DNA from: Prochlorococcus marinus XMU1404
GTDB taxonomy: Bacteria; Cyanobacteriota; Cyanobacteriia; PCC-6307; Cyanobiaceae
Assembly (NCBI RefSeq): GCF_017696175.1
Contig: NZ_JAAORE010000003.1
Coordinates: 62,001 to 126,000, forward strand
Length of the DNA: 64,000 nt
Direction of reading: 5' to 3'
Positions 27,099 to 35,282 of the stretch are shown piece by piece. The notes under the pieces are model-generated. The model saw only the letters and a list, made by a program, of their open reading frames with translations, was not told where the DNA came from and ran no database searches. A program made the translations under genes and the position numbers. Within the stretch, counting starts at the first letter, position 1. Each line of letters opens with the position of its first letter.

Positions 27099-27764
27099 AT
27101 GAATTATTTAACGCATCAACTATTAAATTCTGAAGAATTAGTAACTCTTAGAAAAGAATTAAGAAAAGAAGAAAGACTCTGGGAAGATGGTAAGCAAACT
27201 GCGGGTAAGCATGCCGCCAAAGTAAAAAATAATTTACAACTTAAAAGAGATTCAGATTTATCAAAAAAATGTTCGGGAATAATCATAAAAAAGATTCTTA
27301 GTAATGATTTAATTAAGAGCTTCGCTTTACCTAAAAGGATTCATGGAACAATCTTCTCAAAATCTACCAGTGGCATGCAATATGGAAGACATATTGATAA
27401 TGCTTATATGTCTTCTGGTAGAGCAGACTTATCTTTTACTATTTTTTTAAATTGCAAAGATAACTATGATGGAGGTGCATTATCAATTGAGAGTTTCAAT
27501 TCAGAAAAAAAATTTAAACTGGATGCTGGGGAAATAATAATCTATCCAAGTACATTTTTACATTCAGTAGAAGAAGTTATTAGTGGTGAAAGATTAGTAT
27601 TTATTGGTTGGATTGAGAGCTATGTGAAAAGTATTGAAGAAAGAGAATATTTATTTGATCTAGATGCCGCAGCCAGATCATTACTAAGTAAGTATGGTAG
27701 ATCTGAGGAAGTTGATCTAATCTTTAAATCATATTCAAATCTCTTAAGAAGGTTAGGTGGTTAA
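27099..27764 (+). CDS. piuC: Fe(II)/2-oxoglutarate-dependent PKHD-type hydroxylase (PiuC/YbiX family)
   Basis: Non-haem iron dioxygenase of the PiuC group, often found with iron-uptake genes; its physiological substrate is not settled. The facial triad is visible as His98-x-Asp100 (YGRHIDNAY) and His155 (STFLHSVEEV), with Arg165 for 2-oxoglutarate. The 221-residue length is typical. It is divergent from futA with 102 bases between, so both may answer to iron status. Confidence 0.93.
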   Translation: MNYLTHQLLNSEELVTLRKELRKEERLWEDGKQTAGKHAAKVKNNLQLKRDSDLSKKCSGIIIKKILSNDLIKSFALPKRIHGTIFSKSTSGMQYGRHIDNAYMSSGRADLSFTIFLNCKDNYDGGALSIESFNSEKKFKLDAGEIIIYPSTFLHSVEEVISGERLVFIGWIESYVKSIEEREYLFDLDAAARSLLSKYGRSEEVDLIFKSYSNLLRRLGG

Positions 27765-27842
27765 TAATGAATCATTTTATACATAAAATAGAAAAACTTT
27801 CTTTAAATACCTAAAATAAACCTATAAATACTTTTATTTTTG

Positions 27843-28082
27843 ATGCAGAAAAAAAGCTCAATTTCAATATTCCTAGCAGCAACAAGTGCTTTAGCTATTT
27901 CAACTGTTGAAAATACAAATCTAAAAGCTGCAGAGAATGATTTAGGAGGTTTAAAAGAATGGAATACTGATATGCCACTAAATGCTGATTTTAAATTAGA
28001 CGCTAGAGCTCAAGAATTAGCTGACGAAGCAGCAGAATCAAGTGTTTGCATACCTATAGGAGAAGGAGAGAATTGTTGGTAA
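27843..28082 (+). CDS. Small secreted protein of unknown function
   Basis: A 79-residue protein starting at ATG 27843; an adjacent in-frame TTG would add one residue. It has an N-terminal signal-like segment (KKSSISIFLAATSALAIS), then an acidic mature part with DLGGLKEWNTDMPLN and a C-terminus SSVCIPIGEGENCW with two Cys that could form a disulfide. It is monocistronic, between piuC and the porin, with its own strong terminator. I do not recognise a family. Confidence 0.7.
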   Translation: MQKKSSISIFLAATSALAISTVENTNLKAAENDLGGLKEWNTDMPLNADFKLDARAQELADEAAESSVCIPIGEGENCW

Positions 28083-28103
28083 ATTTAATTTAAATAGTCA
28101 ATA

Positions 28104-28131
28104 AAAAACACCCTAAAAGGGTGTTTTTTTG
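28104..28131. terminator. Bidirectional rho-independent terminator
   Basis: A6, then the stem CACCC/GGGTG with loop TAAAA, then seven T. It lies between the small secreted protein and the convergent porin gene. Confidence 0.9.
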
Positions 28132-28161
28132 ATTTTATAGTTTTTAAAGTAAAACTAAAAA

Positions 28162-29442
28162 TTAGAATTTGAACTTTGAAGTAACAAGAAGACCAAAGAG
28201 ATCGTCTTGATTATCTGCAAACACATCATTACCTCCAAATATTGCAGGTATTATTTCCATTGAGTCATTTGGTCTAAAGGAATAGTAAGCTTCCCAGACT
28301 TGGGGGTCAACTTCACCAGTGGCTCCTCCACCCTGAACTTCAGTAGCTGCTAAGGGTTGTGTAAATGCAAAACCGATTCTGTCATCAGCTTGGAAAATGT
28401 CTTTCCAAGTAAGTCCAAGCATGTAACTATTTGCTTGTGTAGTGTTACCAGCTACAGATACTCCTCCATAGGATTTAGTATCATAACCAAAAGATATCTC
28501 TGGGATGTTAGTCCCATATTCCTCTGGCATCCAATAAGCTCTTAACGCATAACCAACTGAGTCTCTAGCTTCTTGCGCACCCATTTGAGTTGCGTTGTAA
28601 CTATGAGAAGTCCAGTTTCTAGCCTTTGACATAAATCCTGAGACATGCCATCTGTCCGCAGTATAAGCTACTTGTGTATCCCACTTCAGAGCATTGTCAG
28701 GAGCAAAAATACCATCGGCTCCGTCAGCACCCTTGTCAACCAGATTAGTCGCGAAACCGAATCCATTATCAGTTTCATACTTTAATCCAGTACCTACGTC
28801 TGTACTTGCTCCAAAGTTACTATTTCCTCCAAGTTTAAAAGATTTAAGAGCACCAGGTTTGTAAATTGAAGGAGTTATATACATGTAATAGTTTTCAATC
28901 CTTGGACCTACAAAAGCTGTGATCTTTTCACCTACAGGGAAGGTGTACCACATTTTATCCATCTCAAAGGCATCACTATTATCTTTAGTCTCTATATGGT
29001 ATGTGGATCTATTTTTCCAAATATCACCTTGTTCTCCAGTCTTAAGGCGAACATAAAGATTATCATCACCTGTGAAACTTGTATTCAAGTTCCATGTATA
29101 TGTGTAACCAGTTGAAGTTTTTTCAGATTCACCGATTTCATCGCCACCATCAACAGTACCGATCCACATTACAGCTTTTCCATCGAATGTAGTTGTTTCT
29201 GAGAAACTGCCCGCTTCAAATTTATTATCCTCAAGGTCGACAGAATTACCTTTAAGGTTTGCGGTATTTTCACTAACTTGATTAATGAATGTTTTGTTGT
29301 CGGGTCTAAAAGACTTTTTTTTGCTACGCCTCACGTAGCTACTCATTTCTTCTATATCGACTATGTTGGAAGCCTGAGCAGAAATTGGAGCCAATAACCC
29401 CAAAGATGCACTAGCAACCAACATATGTTGGAAGAGTTTCAT
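28162..29442 (-). CDS. Outer membrane porin
   Basis: Beta-barrel porin of the marine picocyanobacterial (SomA/OprB-like) type, for passive entry of small solutes. A signal peptide ends at about residue 24 (PISAQA). The sequence then alternates polar and aromatic residues, and the last residue is Phe (SKFKF), the outer-membrane assembly signal. Between signal and barrel there is a basic stretch (VRRSKKKSFR) but no recognisable SLH domain. It has 426 residues. The leader carries a Yfr1-complementary site over the ribosome-binding region. Confidence 0.9.
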   Translation of the reverse strand: MKLFQHMLVASASLGLLAPISAQASNIVDIEEMSSYVRRSKKKSFRPDNKTFINQVSENTANLKGNSVDLEDNKFEAGSFSETTTFDGKAVMWIGTVDGGDEIGESEKTSTGYTYTWNLNTSFTGDDNLYVRLKTGEQGDIWKNRSTYHIETKDNSDAFEMDKMWYTFPVGEKITAFVGPRIENYYMYITPSIYKPGALKSFKLGGNSNFGASTDVGTGLKYETDNGFGFATNLVDKGADGADGIFAPDNALKWDTQVAYTADRWHVSGFMSKARNWTSHSYNATQMGAQEARDSVGYALRAYWMPEEYGTNIPEISFGYDTKSYGGVSVAGNTTQANSYMLGLTWKDIFQADDRIGFAFTQPLAATEVQGGGATGEVDPQVWEAYYSFRPNDSMEIIPAIFGGNDVFADNQDDLFGLLVTSKFKF

Positions 29443-29446
29443 TTTA

Positions 29447-29454
29447 CCTCACAC
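29447..29454 (-). promoter_or_regulatory. Predicted Yfr1 sRNA pairing site at the porin start
   Basis: The message reads GUGUGAGG four bases before the AUG. This is the exact complement of CCUCACAC within the conserved single-stranded ACUCCUCACAC motif of the cyanobacterial sRNA Yfr1. It also contains the only Shine-Dalgarno-like bases, so pairing would block initiation. Confidence 0.6.
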
Positions 29455-29566
29455 TAAATGAACCCAAAACATGGGTACTTATATGGTATCGGGACATAAC
29501 AAAATTAAAAGAAATATAAGTTTCTAATTGGTGTAACTTTTGATACAAAAATCTTTTTTAGAAAAA

Positions 29567-30445
29567 TTAATGCAATTTATTTCTTATTAATGGATAATTG
29601 AGTAATTCTCTTTCTGCCACCCATGATGATGCAACTTGTCTAGCTAATTTTCGAATCTTTTCAATATATTGAGCTCGATCTGTAACCGAAATTACTCCCC
29701 TTGCATCAAGTAAATTAAAAGTATGACTACATTTAAGAACAAAATCAAGCGCTGGATAAGTTAGTTGCTTTTGGATTAAAGAATTTGCTTCATCTTGGTA
29801 AATTTCAAATAATTTCCTGAGATTGTCAGCACTCGATTCAGTAAAATTATAAGAGCATTGACTTTTCTCAAATTGAAGCCAAATGTCGCTATATTTCAAA
29901 TCTTTGTTCCAATTTAAGTCCCAGATACTTTCTTTATCCTGCAAAAACATAGCTATCCTCTCTAGTCCGTAAGTGATTTCAATTGGGATTGGATTGCAAT
30001 CTATACCCCCACATTGTTGGAAATAAGTAAATTGAGTAACTTCCATTCCGTCCAACCAAACTTCCCAACCTACACCCCAAGCTCCAAGTGTTGGAGACTC
30101 CCAATTATCTTCCACAAATCTAATATCATGATTTCTAGGATTAATTCCAAGGGATTCTAGAGATGTCAAATATTTTTCTTGGATCCCTTCAGGTGAAGGT
30201 TTAATTATTACCTGATATTGAAAGTAATGTTGGGCCCTATTAGGATTATCACCAAAACGTCCATCTGTAGGTCTTCTGCACGGCTCTGGGTATGCTACAT
30301 TCCAAGGCTCTGGTCCGATAGCCCTTAAAAAGGTATGAGGATTCATTGTTCCAGCACCCTTTTCAGTATCATATGGCTGCATAATCAAACAACCTTCTTC
30401 TGACCAGAAATTATTTAATTTTTGAATTATATCCTGAAAAAACAT
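29567..30445 (-). CDS. glyQ: Glycyl-tRNA synthetase alpha subunit
   Basis: Catalytic subunit of the alpha2beta2 class II enzyme. Characteristic blocks are [84 protein letters not shown] and [10 protein letters not shown]. The 292 residues are full length. The beta subunit gene (glyS) is not in the window, as expected when the two are unlinked. Confidence 0.98.
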   Translation of the reverse strand: MFFQDIIQKLNNFWSEEGCLIMQPYDTEKGAGTMNPHTFLRAIGPEPWNVAYPEPCRRPTDGRFGDNPNRAQHYFQYQVIIKPSPEGIQEKYLTSLESLGINPRNHDIRFVEDNWESPTLGAWGVGWEVWLDGMEVTQFTYFQQCGGIDCNPIPIEITYGLERIAMFLQDKESIWDLNWNKDLKYSDIWLQFEKSQCSYNFTESSADNLRKLFEIYQDEANSLIQKQLTYPALDFVLKCSHTFNLLDARGVISVTDRAQYIEKIRKLARQVASSWVAERELLNYPLIRNKLH

Positions 30446-30604
30446 TAAATTAAAATAGTGAAAAAATTTAGATCAATGCCATTAGACATAATAACAAAGC
30501 TTTAAAGTGAAAAAATATTTTGAAATCCAATTTCGCAAAAATATCATCCTATAAAAAGCCTTCATTAAATTAGATCCTTGCTGAAAAAATAAATGAGAAA
30601 TTAA

Positions 30605-30991
30605 TTATGTAAAAAAGTCTAATGGCAATGGTCCAAAAGTATTAGATTCTTTAGCACCTTCTTCATACTGACATGTTATTAAAATTCCTTCTCCAAGACC
30701 ATTTTCAGATCTGACAAAAACATTACTAGTTTTTTGATTAGCTTTTAAAAAAACACCGCCATCAGCATGAAGGGAACCTAGATTCCCAAATTTAATTGAA
30801 GAATATTTCTTGGAAATTGATTGTAATGCTTCAATAGCTTCATTATCACTAGGTGCCATTATGCCTATTGTTATCCAATCAGCATTAAAAATCTTTACTT
30901 CTAGTTCCTCTAAAAGTTTTTTTTCTTGCCTATTACTTAATTGAGGGGCAGTTCTAAGATTATTTAAATCGAATAAATTATTTATTTCCAT
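30605..30991 (-). CDS. DUF1824 family protein
   Basis: A 128-residue cyanobacterial protein. The pattern of an N-terminal LR..LS..E region, then DGGVFLKANQKT, GEGILITCQ and the C-terminal FGPLPLDFF corresponds to DUF1824. Function is unknown. It has no membrane segment. It lies 40 bases downstream of the MIF-like gene on the same strand and is probably cotranscribed with it. Confidence 0.75.
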   Translation of the reverse strand: MEINNLFDLNNLRTAPQLSNRQEKKLLEELEVKIFNADWITIGIMAPSDNEAIEALQSISKKYSSIKFGNLGSLHADGGVFLKANQKTSNVFVRSENGLGEGILITCQYEEGAKESNTFGPLPLDFFT

Positions 30992-31030
30992 TAGCTTTAT
31001 ATCACCATTAGCTTTATATCAAAATAATTC

Positions 31031-31363
31031 TTAACCAAATGTTCTTCCATTCCAAGCCCATAATGAGGCTGGCACATCCTCAAAAGAAATATAAATCCTA
31101 TCTATTGGGATCCCTATTTTCTCATATAAAAAATCTGATAATAGCTTTGCCATTTCTGAGGGATTTAGAGAACCTATTGATTTGATTTCTAAAAAGCACG
31201 AAGGTGTCTCATCATCAAAATACATTTGGCAATTATCATCTATTTTCGCCATAACAAATCTTCTTGATTTGTTAGTTAAAGATGAAATAAGAATTGAAAT
31301 TTCTTCGAGTAATTTTGCTTTATCATTTACTTTTACCGAAGTCGAAACATTAATATAAGGCAT
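31031..31363 (-). CDS. MIF/phenylpyruvate tautomerase-like protein
   Basis: A 110-residue member of the macrophage migration inhibitory factor family. Pro2 follows the initiator Met (MPYINVST), which would be the catalytic N-terminal proline. The conserved YISFEDVPASLWAWNGRTFG end is typical. Members act as tautomerases on enol/keto substrates; the cellular role in cyanobacteria is unclear. It sits between two small genes on the same strand. Confidence 0.92.
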   Translation of the reverse strand: MPYINVSTSVKVNDKAKLLEEISILISSLTNKSRRFVMAKIDDNCQMYFDDETPSCFLEIKSIGSLNPSEMAKLLSDFLYEKIGIPIDRIYISFEDVPASLWAWNGRTFG

Positions 31364-31365
31364 TT

Positions 31366-31539
31366 CTATGCGGCAAGATAATCTTTATTAGAATTATTTT
31401 CTAGATAAAAAGTTTTATTTTTTGAATATCTTTTTGATGAAAGATATGCCATATCGTATGAACTTATTCCGTTTTTATAGGGATCGAAAAGAGCATTTTT
31501 TGACCTGTTTTTTTTGCTCCTTTTGGACTCCATCATCAT
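31366..31539 (-). CDS. Small basic hypothetical protein
   Basis: A 57-residue ORF found by reading the gap; three ATG codons in a row (31539, 31536, 31533) leave the exact start open. The N-terminus is very basic (ESKRSKKNRSKN) and the middle is FDPYKNGISSYDMAYLSSKRYS. It ends two bases before the MIF-like start, so the two are likely coupled. I do not recognise a family. Confidence 0.5.
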   Translation of the reverse strand: MMMESKRSKKNRSKNALFDPYKNGISSYDMAYLSSKRYSKNKTFYLENNSNKDYLAA

Positions 31540-31688
31540 TATTAAATCATTAATAATAATTTAACTTTTTTTGAATAGATGTCTAGTTTTTTTGAGAATT
31601 TTTAATTTATTAAATGAAAATAAATTCCTAATACACAATTAGAATTTCTTTTTACTAGATTTGCTATGCAGATTCTAAATTAATTATT

Positions 31689-32327
31689 TTGGAAGTTTTA
31701 AATAATTATCAAAGGAAAAAACTTGATGAGAGTAATGATGAAGAATTTTATTCTGATCCAAAATTTGTTTATCATCTAGATGAAAACTTTAGGCAAAACC
31801 TTTCAGATTTATATGAAAGAGAAATTGATAATTATTCAACTGTCCTTGATTTAATGTCCAGTTGGGATAGTTATTTACCTAGAGGTAAAAAATATAAAAA
31901 AGTTATTGGACATGGTTTAAATAAACAAGAACTTGAAAAAAACAAAATTTTTGATTCTTATTGGATACAAAATTTTAATTTAAGTCAACAAATTCCGCTA
32001 GACAAAGAAAGCGTTGATTATTGCTTAATGGTGGCCGCATGGCAATATTTACAATTTCCAGAGAATTTAACCAAAGAAATTGCAAGAATTTTGAGTAGAA
32101 ATGGCAAGATTATTATTGCTTTTTCAAACAGAGCATTTTGGCATAAAGCCCCTAATATATGGACTTCATCTACTGAGGAAGAGAGGGTGAAATATGTAAG
32201 AAAAGTATTAATCTCAAACGGATTTAATGAGCCAAAAATTATCAAAAAGTTTATTGAACCAGCACTAAAAATATTTTATTTTTTAAATAAAGACCCATTT
32301 TATTGTTTAATAGCGACCAAAGAGTAA
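31689..32327 (+). CDS. Class I SAM-dependent methyltransferase-like protein
   Basis: A 212-residue protein with a degenerate motif I (VLDLMSSWDSYLP in place of a Gly-rich loop). It then has SVDYCLMVAAWQYLQFPENLTKEIARILSRNGKIIIAFSNR, the usual motif IV-V region of type-11 methyltransferases. Loss of the glycines may alter SAM binding. The substrate is unknown. The start is TTG. The stop codon lies inside an extended inverted-repeat structure. Confidence 0.75.
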   Translation: MEVLNNYQRKKLDESNDEEFYSDPKFVYHLDENFRQNLSDLYEREIDNYSTVLDLMSSWDSYLPRGKKYKKVIGHGLNKQELEKNKIFDSYWIQNFNLSQQIPLDKESVDYCLMVAAWQYLQFPENLTKEIARILSRNGKIIIAFSNRAFWHKAPNIWTSSTEEERVKYVRKVLISNGFNEPKIIKKFIEPALKIFYFLNKDPFYCLIATKE

Positions 32328-32387
32328 CTTTTTCATTGCGTTGTATTAAAAACAACTCTATGAAAAAGTTTTCAACGATTTTTCATA
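32326..32387 (+). promoter_or_regulatory. Three-arm mutually exclusive RNA hairpin structure
   Basis: Arm A AACTTTTTCAT (32326-32336) pairs perfectly with arm B ATGAAAAAGTT (32360-32370), with an inner GTTGT/ACAAC stem. B, extended as TATGAAAAA (32359-32367), also pairs with arm C TTTTTCATA (32379-32387). A-B and B-C cannot form together. It overlaps the methyltransferase stop and lies ahead of the gene at 32436. It could be a terminator or a switch. Confidence 0.5.
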
Positions 32388-32435
32388 GCCATACTTTTAA
32401 ATTTTTACTAATATTGGATAGTTAAAATTAATCAT

Positions 32436-32681
32436 ATGGGTTCTAAAAGAGAAAAATATCCTGAAAAATGTCCTTGGGATCTCGGCCCTAATCAACATTT
32501 AGCCAAAGAAGAGAACTGGACTTTAAGATTAGGAGAAGCGAATGTATGCTTTAGCAAAAATAAATTAGATAATAATTATTTTCATGTAATTAGTAATGAA
32601 AACGAAGAGCAAATTCTGGCTTTTAGAGCAAGACTCCTATATCAAAAACTACTTGATAAAGGATTTAGATTGGTTGAATAA
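32436..32681 (+). CDS. Small conserved hypothetical protein
   Basis: An 81-residue soluble protein (MGSKREKYPEKCPWDLGPNQHLAKEE... ending LLDKGFRLVE). It looks compact, with two Cys, and aromatic and charged residues spread evenly. I recall no named family. It is preceded by the three-arm inverted repeat and is convergent with the DUF3386 gene six bases away. Confidence 0.7.
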   Translation: MGSKREKYPEKCPWDLGPNQHLAKEENWTLRLGEANVCFSKNKLDNNYFHVISNENEEQILAFRARLLYQKLLDKGFRLVE

Positions 32682-32687
32682 AAAAAC

Positions 32688-33341
32688 CTAATTTATTAAG
32701 CATAGATCTTCGAAAACAAACTTTTGTGTTTCTTCTTCTTGATTTTGGTTTAAGTATTTCATTGTCCGCGATTTTAATATCCAATAATCGTCTTTACCCA
32801 TATTTAGAAATTCATCCTCATATTTAATTTTTTGTGAATTTCTCTCAAGTGTTTCTGGATCAATTTGTTGACTACTGTATTTTTTACTAAGGGAACCTGT
32901 TCCTGTATCAAAAAATTCTTCAACAAAAATTTCAATGATAATTCCATGAATTTTTCTATAAACCATATTAATACATCCATTTTTAACTCTATATTTATCA
33001 CCTTGATTCTTACCTGAAATACTCATTTCAATACCACTTTCAGAATTTTTTAATAAATTAAAATTATTTTCTGAGTGTACTGATTCAAATTCTCTCTTTA
33101 CCCTATGTATACACACTTCAAATAACTGAGAGGCAATAATTTTAACAACTTTCTCATCTTTTATTTTTTGAATTTTAGGTTTAAAGTCTTTACCTAATAC
33201 AAAGTCACCTTTATGAATATTATTATTAGTCAAAAAAATACATTTACCTTGGTAACCATGAAAATCATTCTTCCATGTGTACCGATTTTCATAAGCCTTC
33301 CTGAAAATCTCTTTACAATTAATTTCTTTTAGATTATCCAT
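32688..33341 (-). CDS. DUF3386 family protein
   Basis: A 217-residue cyanobacterial and plant-type protein. The start FRKAYENRYTWKNDFHGYQGKC, the middle VCIHRVKREFESVHSENNF with GDKYRVKNGCINMVYRKIHG, and DTGTGSLSKKY fit DUF3386. Function is unknown; it has no signal peptide or membrane helix. It lies downstream of pcb on the same strand, but a terminator separates them, so it probably has its own promoter. Confidence 0.85.
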   Translation of the reverse strand: MDNLKEINCKEIFRKAYENRYTWKNDFHGYQGKCIFLTNNNIHKGDFVLGKDFKPKIQKIKDEKVVKIIASQLFEVCIHRVKREFESVHSENNFNLLKNSESGIEMSISGKNQGDKYRVKNGCINMVYRKIHGIIIEIFVEEFFDTGTGSLSKKYSSQQIDPETLERNSQKIKYEDEFLNMGKDDYWILKSRTMKYLNQNQEEETQKFVFEDLCLIN

Positions 33342-33370
33342 TAATTTTTTAAAACGTGAAATAATTCTAC

Positions 33371-33405
33371 AAAAAAAAACCTCCCTGTTGATGGGGAGGT
33401 TTTTT
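33371..33405 (-). terminator. Rho-independent terminator of pcb
   Basis: Stem CCTCCC/GGGAGG with loop TGTTGATG between an A9 run and a T6 run. Read on the minus strand it directly follows the pcb stop. Confidence 0.9.
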
Positions 33406-33416
33406 ATAAGATTAAA

Positions 33417-34475
33417 TTAGTTTTGAGTAATTTTTGTATTTTCTATATTGTCAAATGCTTGACCAATTTTCTTAAAGTCAAATCCCATTGCTCTTAACGC
33501 GTGCCAGAGATGACCTTGTAAGAAAAAGAAACCCAAATAGAAATGAGTGTTGGCTAGCCAAGCTCTTGAGCTATAAGCTCCTGAACCTAAATTTACAGTA
33601 TCAGTAAAATAAGGTGCGAATTCAAATTGAAGTTTTAACGGTTCTCCATATAGATCTACAGGATATATGGTTGTATTTGAAGCACACCAAAAAGCTGCTA
33701 CAAATGCCATATAAGAAACACCAACGACTGAGTATGACAAAATAGCCTCAGCACCAAGTAAACCTTTTCCTTTAAATTCTGTATATTCTCCAAATTGTTT
33801 AGTACAAATATGGAAAACTCCACCAATTATTTCGAGGAAGGCTAAGAAAGCATGTCCTCCCATAACATCTTCTAAACTATCTATTTTTAAAAAATCAAAT
33901 TGATGATTCCAAATAGCAGCAATATCTAAATTGTAAACAACTTGCCTTGTAGATCCTATCGCTGGGTCATAAATTCCATGAATGCGAGCCCATTCAACAA
34001 ACATTATTGCCCCAAGACCAAGAAAGATCAGATGATGACCAAGAATAAAAGTTAATTTGTCTGGATCATCCCACTCAAAATCAAATTTTTGTGGCTTACT
34101 ATTCTCTGGATAGTCTCCAAGATCACCTGCAAATTTATTGGAGTGTAATAATCCACCTGCACCTAATACAGCTGAGAAGATTAGATGCAATGTGCAAATA
34201 ACTACAATTCCATATGGTTCTGTAATAACACCATTTTCAATGCCACCAATTCCTATACCCGCTAGGTGAGGTAAAACAATTGCTTTCTGTGCACCCATTG
34301 GAATACTGGCGTCGTAACGTGCCAATTCGAATAATCCAAAAGCTCCTGCCCAGAACATCATTAATCCTGCATGGGCAGCGTGAGCTGCTATGAATTTACC
34401 CGAACGGCCTACAACACCAGAATTTCCTGCGTACCAGTCATAGGTGACATCAGATTTTCCGTAAGTTTGTAACAC
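33417..34475 (-). CDS. pcb: IsiA-like prochlorophyte chlorophyll-binding (Pcb) antenna protein
   Basis: Six-helix chlorophyll antenna of the CP43/IsiA/Pcb family in the thylakoid. The conserved segments are FIAAHAAHAGLMMFWAGAFGLFELAR, the ILGHHLIFLG histidines, DVMGGHAFLAFLEIIGG and FFLQGHLWHALRAMGFDFKK. The 352 residues lack the large lumenal loop of CP43, as expected. The N-terminal half looks closer to IsiA/CP43 than the PcbA I remember from MED4. It lies just downstream of flavodoxin isiB, which suggests an iron-stress role. The start is GTG. Confidence 0.92.
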   Translation of the reverse strand: MLQTYGKSDVTYDWYAGNSGVVGRSGKFIAAHAAHAGLMMFWAGAFGLFELARYDASIPMGAQKAIVLPHLAGIGIGGIENGVITEPYGIVVICTLHLIFSAVLGAGGLLHSNKFAGDLGDYPENSKPQKFDFEWDDPDKLTFILGHHLIFLGLGAIMFVEWARIHGIYDPAIGSTRQVVYNLDIAAIWNHQFDFLKIDSLEDVMGGHAFLAFLEIIGGVFHICTKQFGEYTEFKGKGLLGAEAILSYSVVGVSYMAFVAAFWCASNTTIYPVDLYGEPLKLQFEFAPYFTDTVNLGSGAYSSRAWLANTHFYLGFFFLQGHLWHALRAMGFDFKKIGQAFDNIENTKITQN

Positions 34476-34498
34476 TTGATTTAAGTAAACAGCATGTT

Positions 34499-34523
34499 AA
34501 ACATATTGCTATTCAGTATGTTT
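34499..34523. promoter_or_regulatory. Inverted repeat between isiB and pcb
   Basis: AAACATA and TATGTTT are separated by 11 bases, 24 bases upstream of the pcb start. It could be an operator or mRNA leader hairpin. A 13-base TTTTTTACATGTT follows at 34521-34533, identical to one unit in the repeat array at 25230. Confidence 0.3.
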
Positions 34524-34617
34524 TTTACATGTTCTTTACAGATTTAATTACTTATGTAAAAAAAACATATTTTGAGAGAACAAATGTTACAAATTAGAAA
34601 GTAATATCTTTGAAAGC

Positions 34618-35142
34618 TTACGCCAATGAAGGTATTTCACCTTTTAATTGAGAAGCCCATGCTTCGAGACGTGAATCAGTCAAATCAGACTCACTATCCT
34701 CATCAAGAGGCAATCCACAAAAGCTTTCTCCAATTACGCTTTTAGACTCATCAAATGTATATGATGATTTATCTACGTATCCGACCATTTCAGCACCTGC
34801 TTTTGTGAAGTAGCTATGGAGTTCTTCCATGGCATCACAATAATTTTCTGTATAGGTAGAAGAATCTCCTAAACCAAAAATTGCAACCTTTTTTCCTGAT
34901 AAACTTAGTTCACCAATGTCCTCCAAGATTGAATCCCAAGCAGTTCCTGATCTTTCTTGATCTGCTCCTGTGTTCCATGTAGGTATGCCACAGATAATCC
35001 CATCAAGACCTTCTAATTCTGAAAGATCATCCACATCAGATACATCTTTGGGTGCTTCTGCTGAAGAAATAAAATTGTGAAGACGATCAGCTACGTCTTC
35101 GGTTTTTCCAGTTGTAGTTGCGTAATAAATTCCTACAGTCAT
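34618..35142 (-). CDS. isiB: Flavodoxin
   Basis: FMN electron carrier that replaces ferredoxin under iron limitation. The phosphate loop IYYATTTGKTEDVADRL, the GIPTWNTGADQERSGTAWDSILEDI flavin loop and FGLGDSSTYTENYCDAMEEL are typical of long-chain flavodoxins. At 174 residues it is full length. It lies upstream of pcb on the same strand, giving an isiB-antenna order that echoes the isiAB operon of other cyanobacteria. Confidence 0.97.
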   Translation of the reverse strand: MTVGIYYATTTGKTEDVADRLHNFISSAEAPKDVSDVDDLSELEGLDGIICGIPTWNTGADQERSGTAWDSILEDIGELSLSGKKVAIFGLGDSSTYTENYCDAMEELHSYFTKAGAEMVGYVDKSSYTFDESKSVIGESFCGLPLDEDSESDLTDSRLEAWASQLKGEIPSLA

Positions 35143-35282
35143 AACTTCAAAATGTTTACCTTAAAATAATAAAATCTAAAAACATTAAATTTATTTCTTA
35201 AAAAACTTTTTCATGTAAAATTTTATACTAATTAAGGTTAGAAAAATTTTTTGGGATTAATTTAAAAAAAAATTAAAACATT

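Noticed and set aside
26951-27133. 60-residue plus-strand ORF across the futA-piuC gap
   Set aside because: It overlaps the futA start and the promoter region, and has no homologous features.
32180-32190. GAGAGGGTG in the methyltransferase gene as another tRNA-Ser fragment
   Set aside because: Only nine bases match, it lies in a coding sequence, and no phased repeats flank it. It is likely chance.
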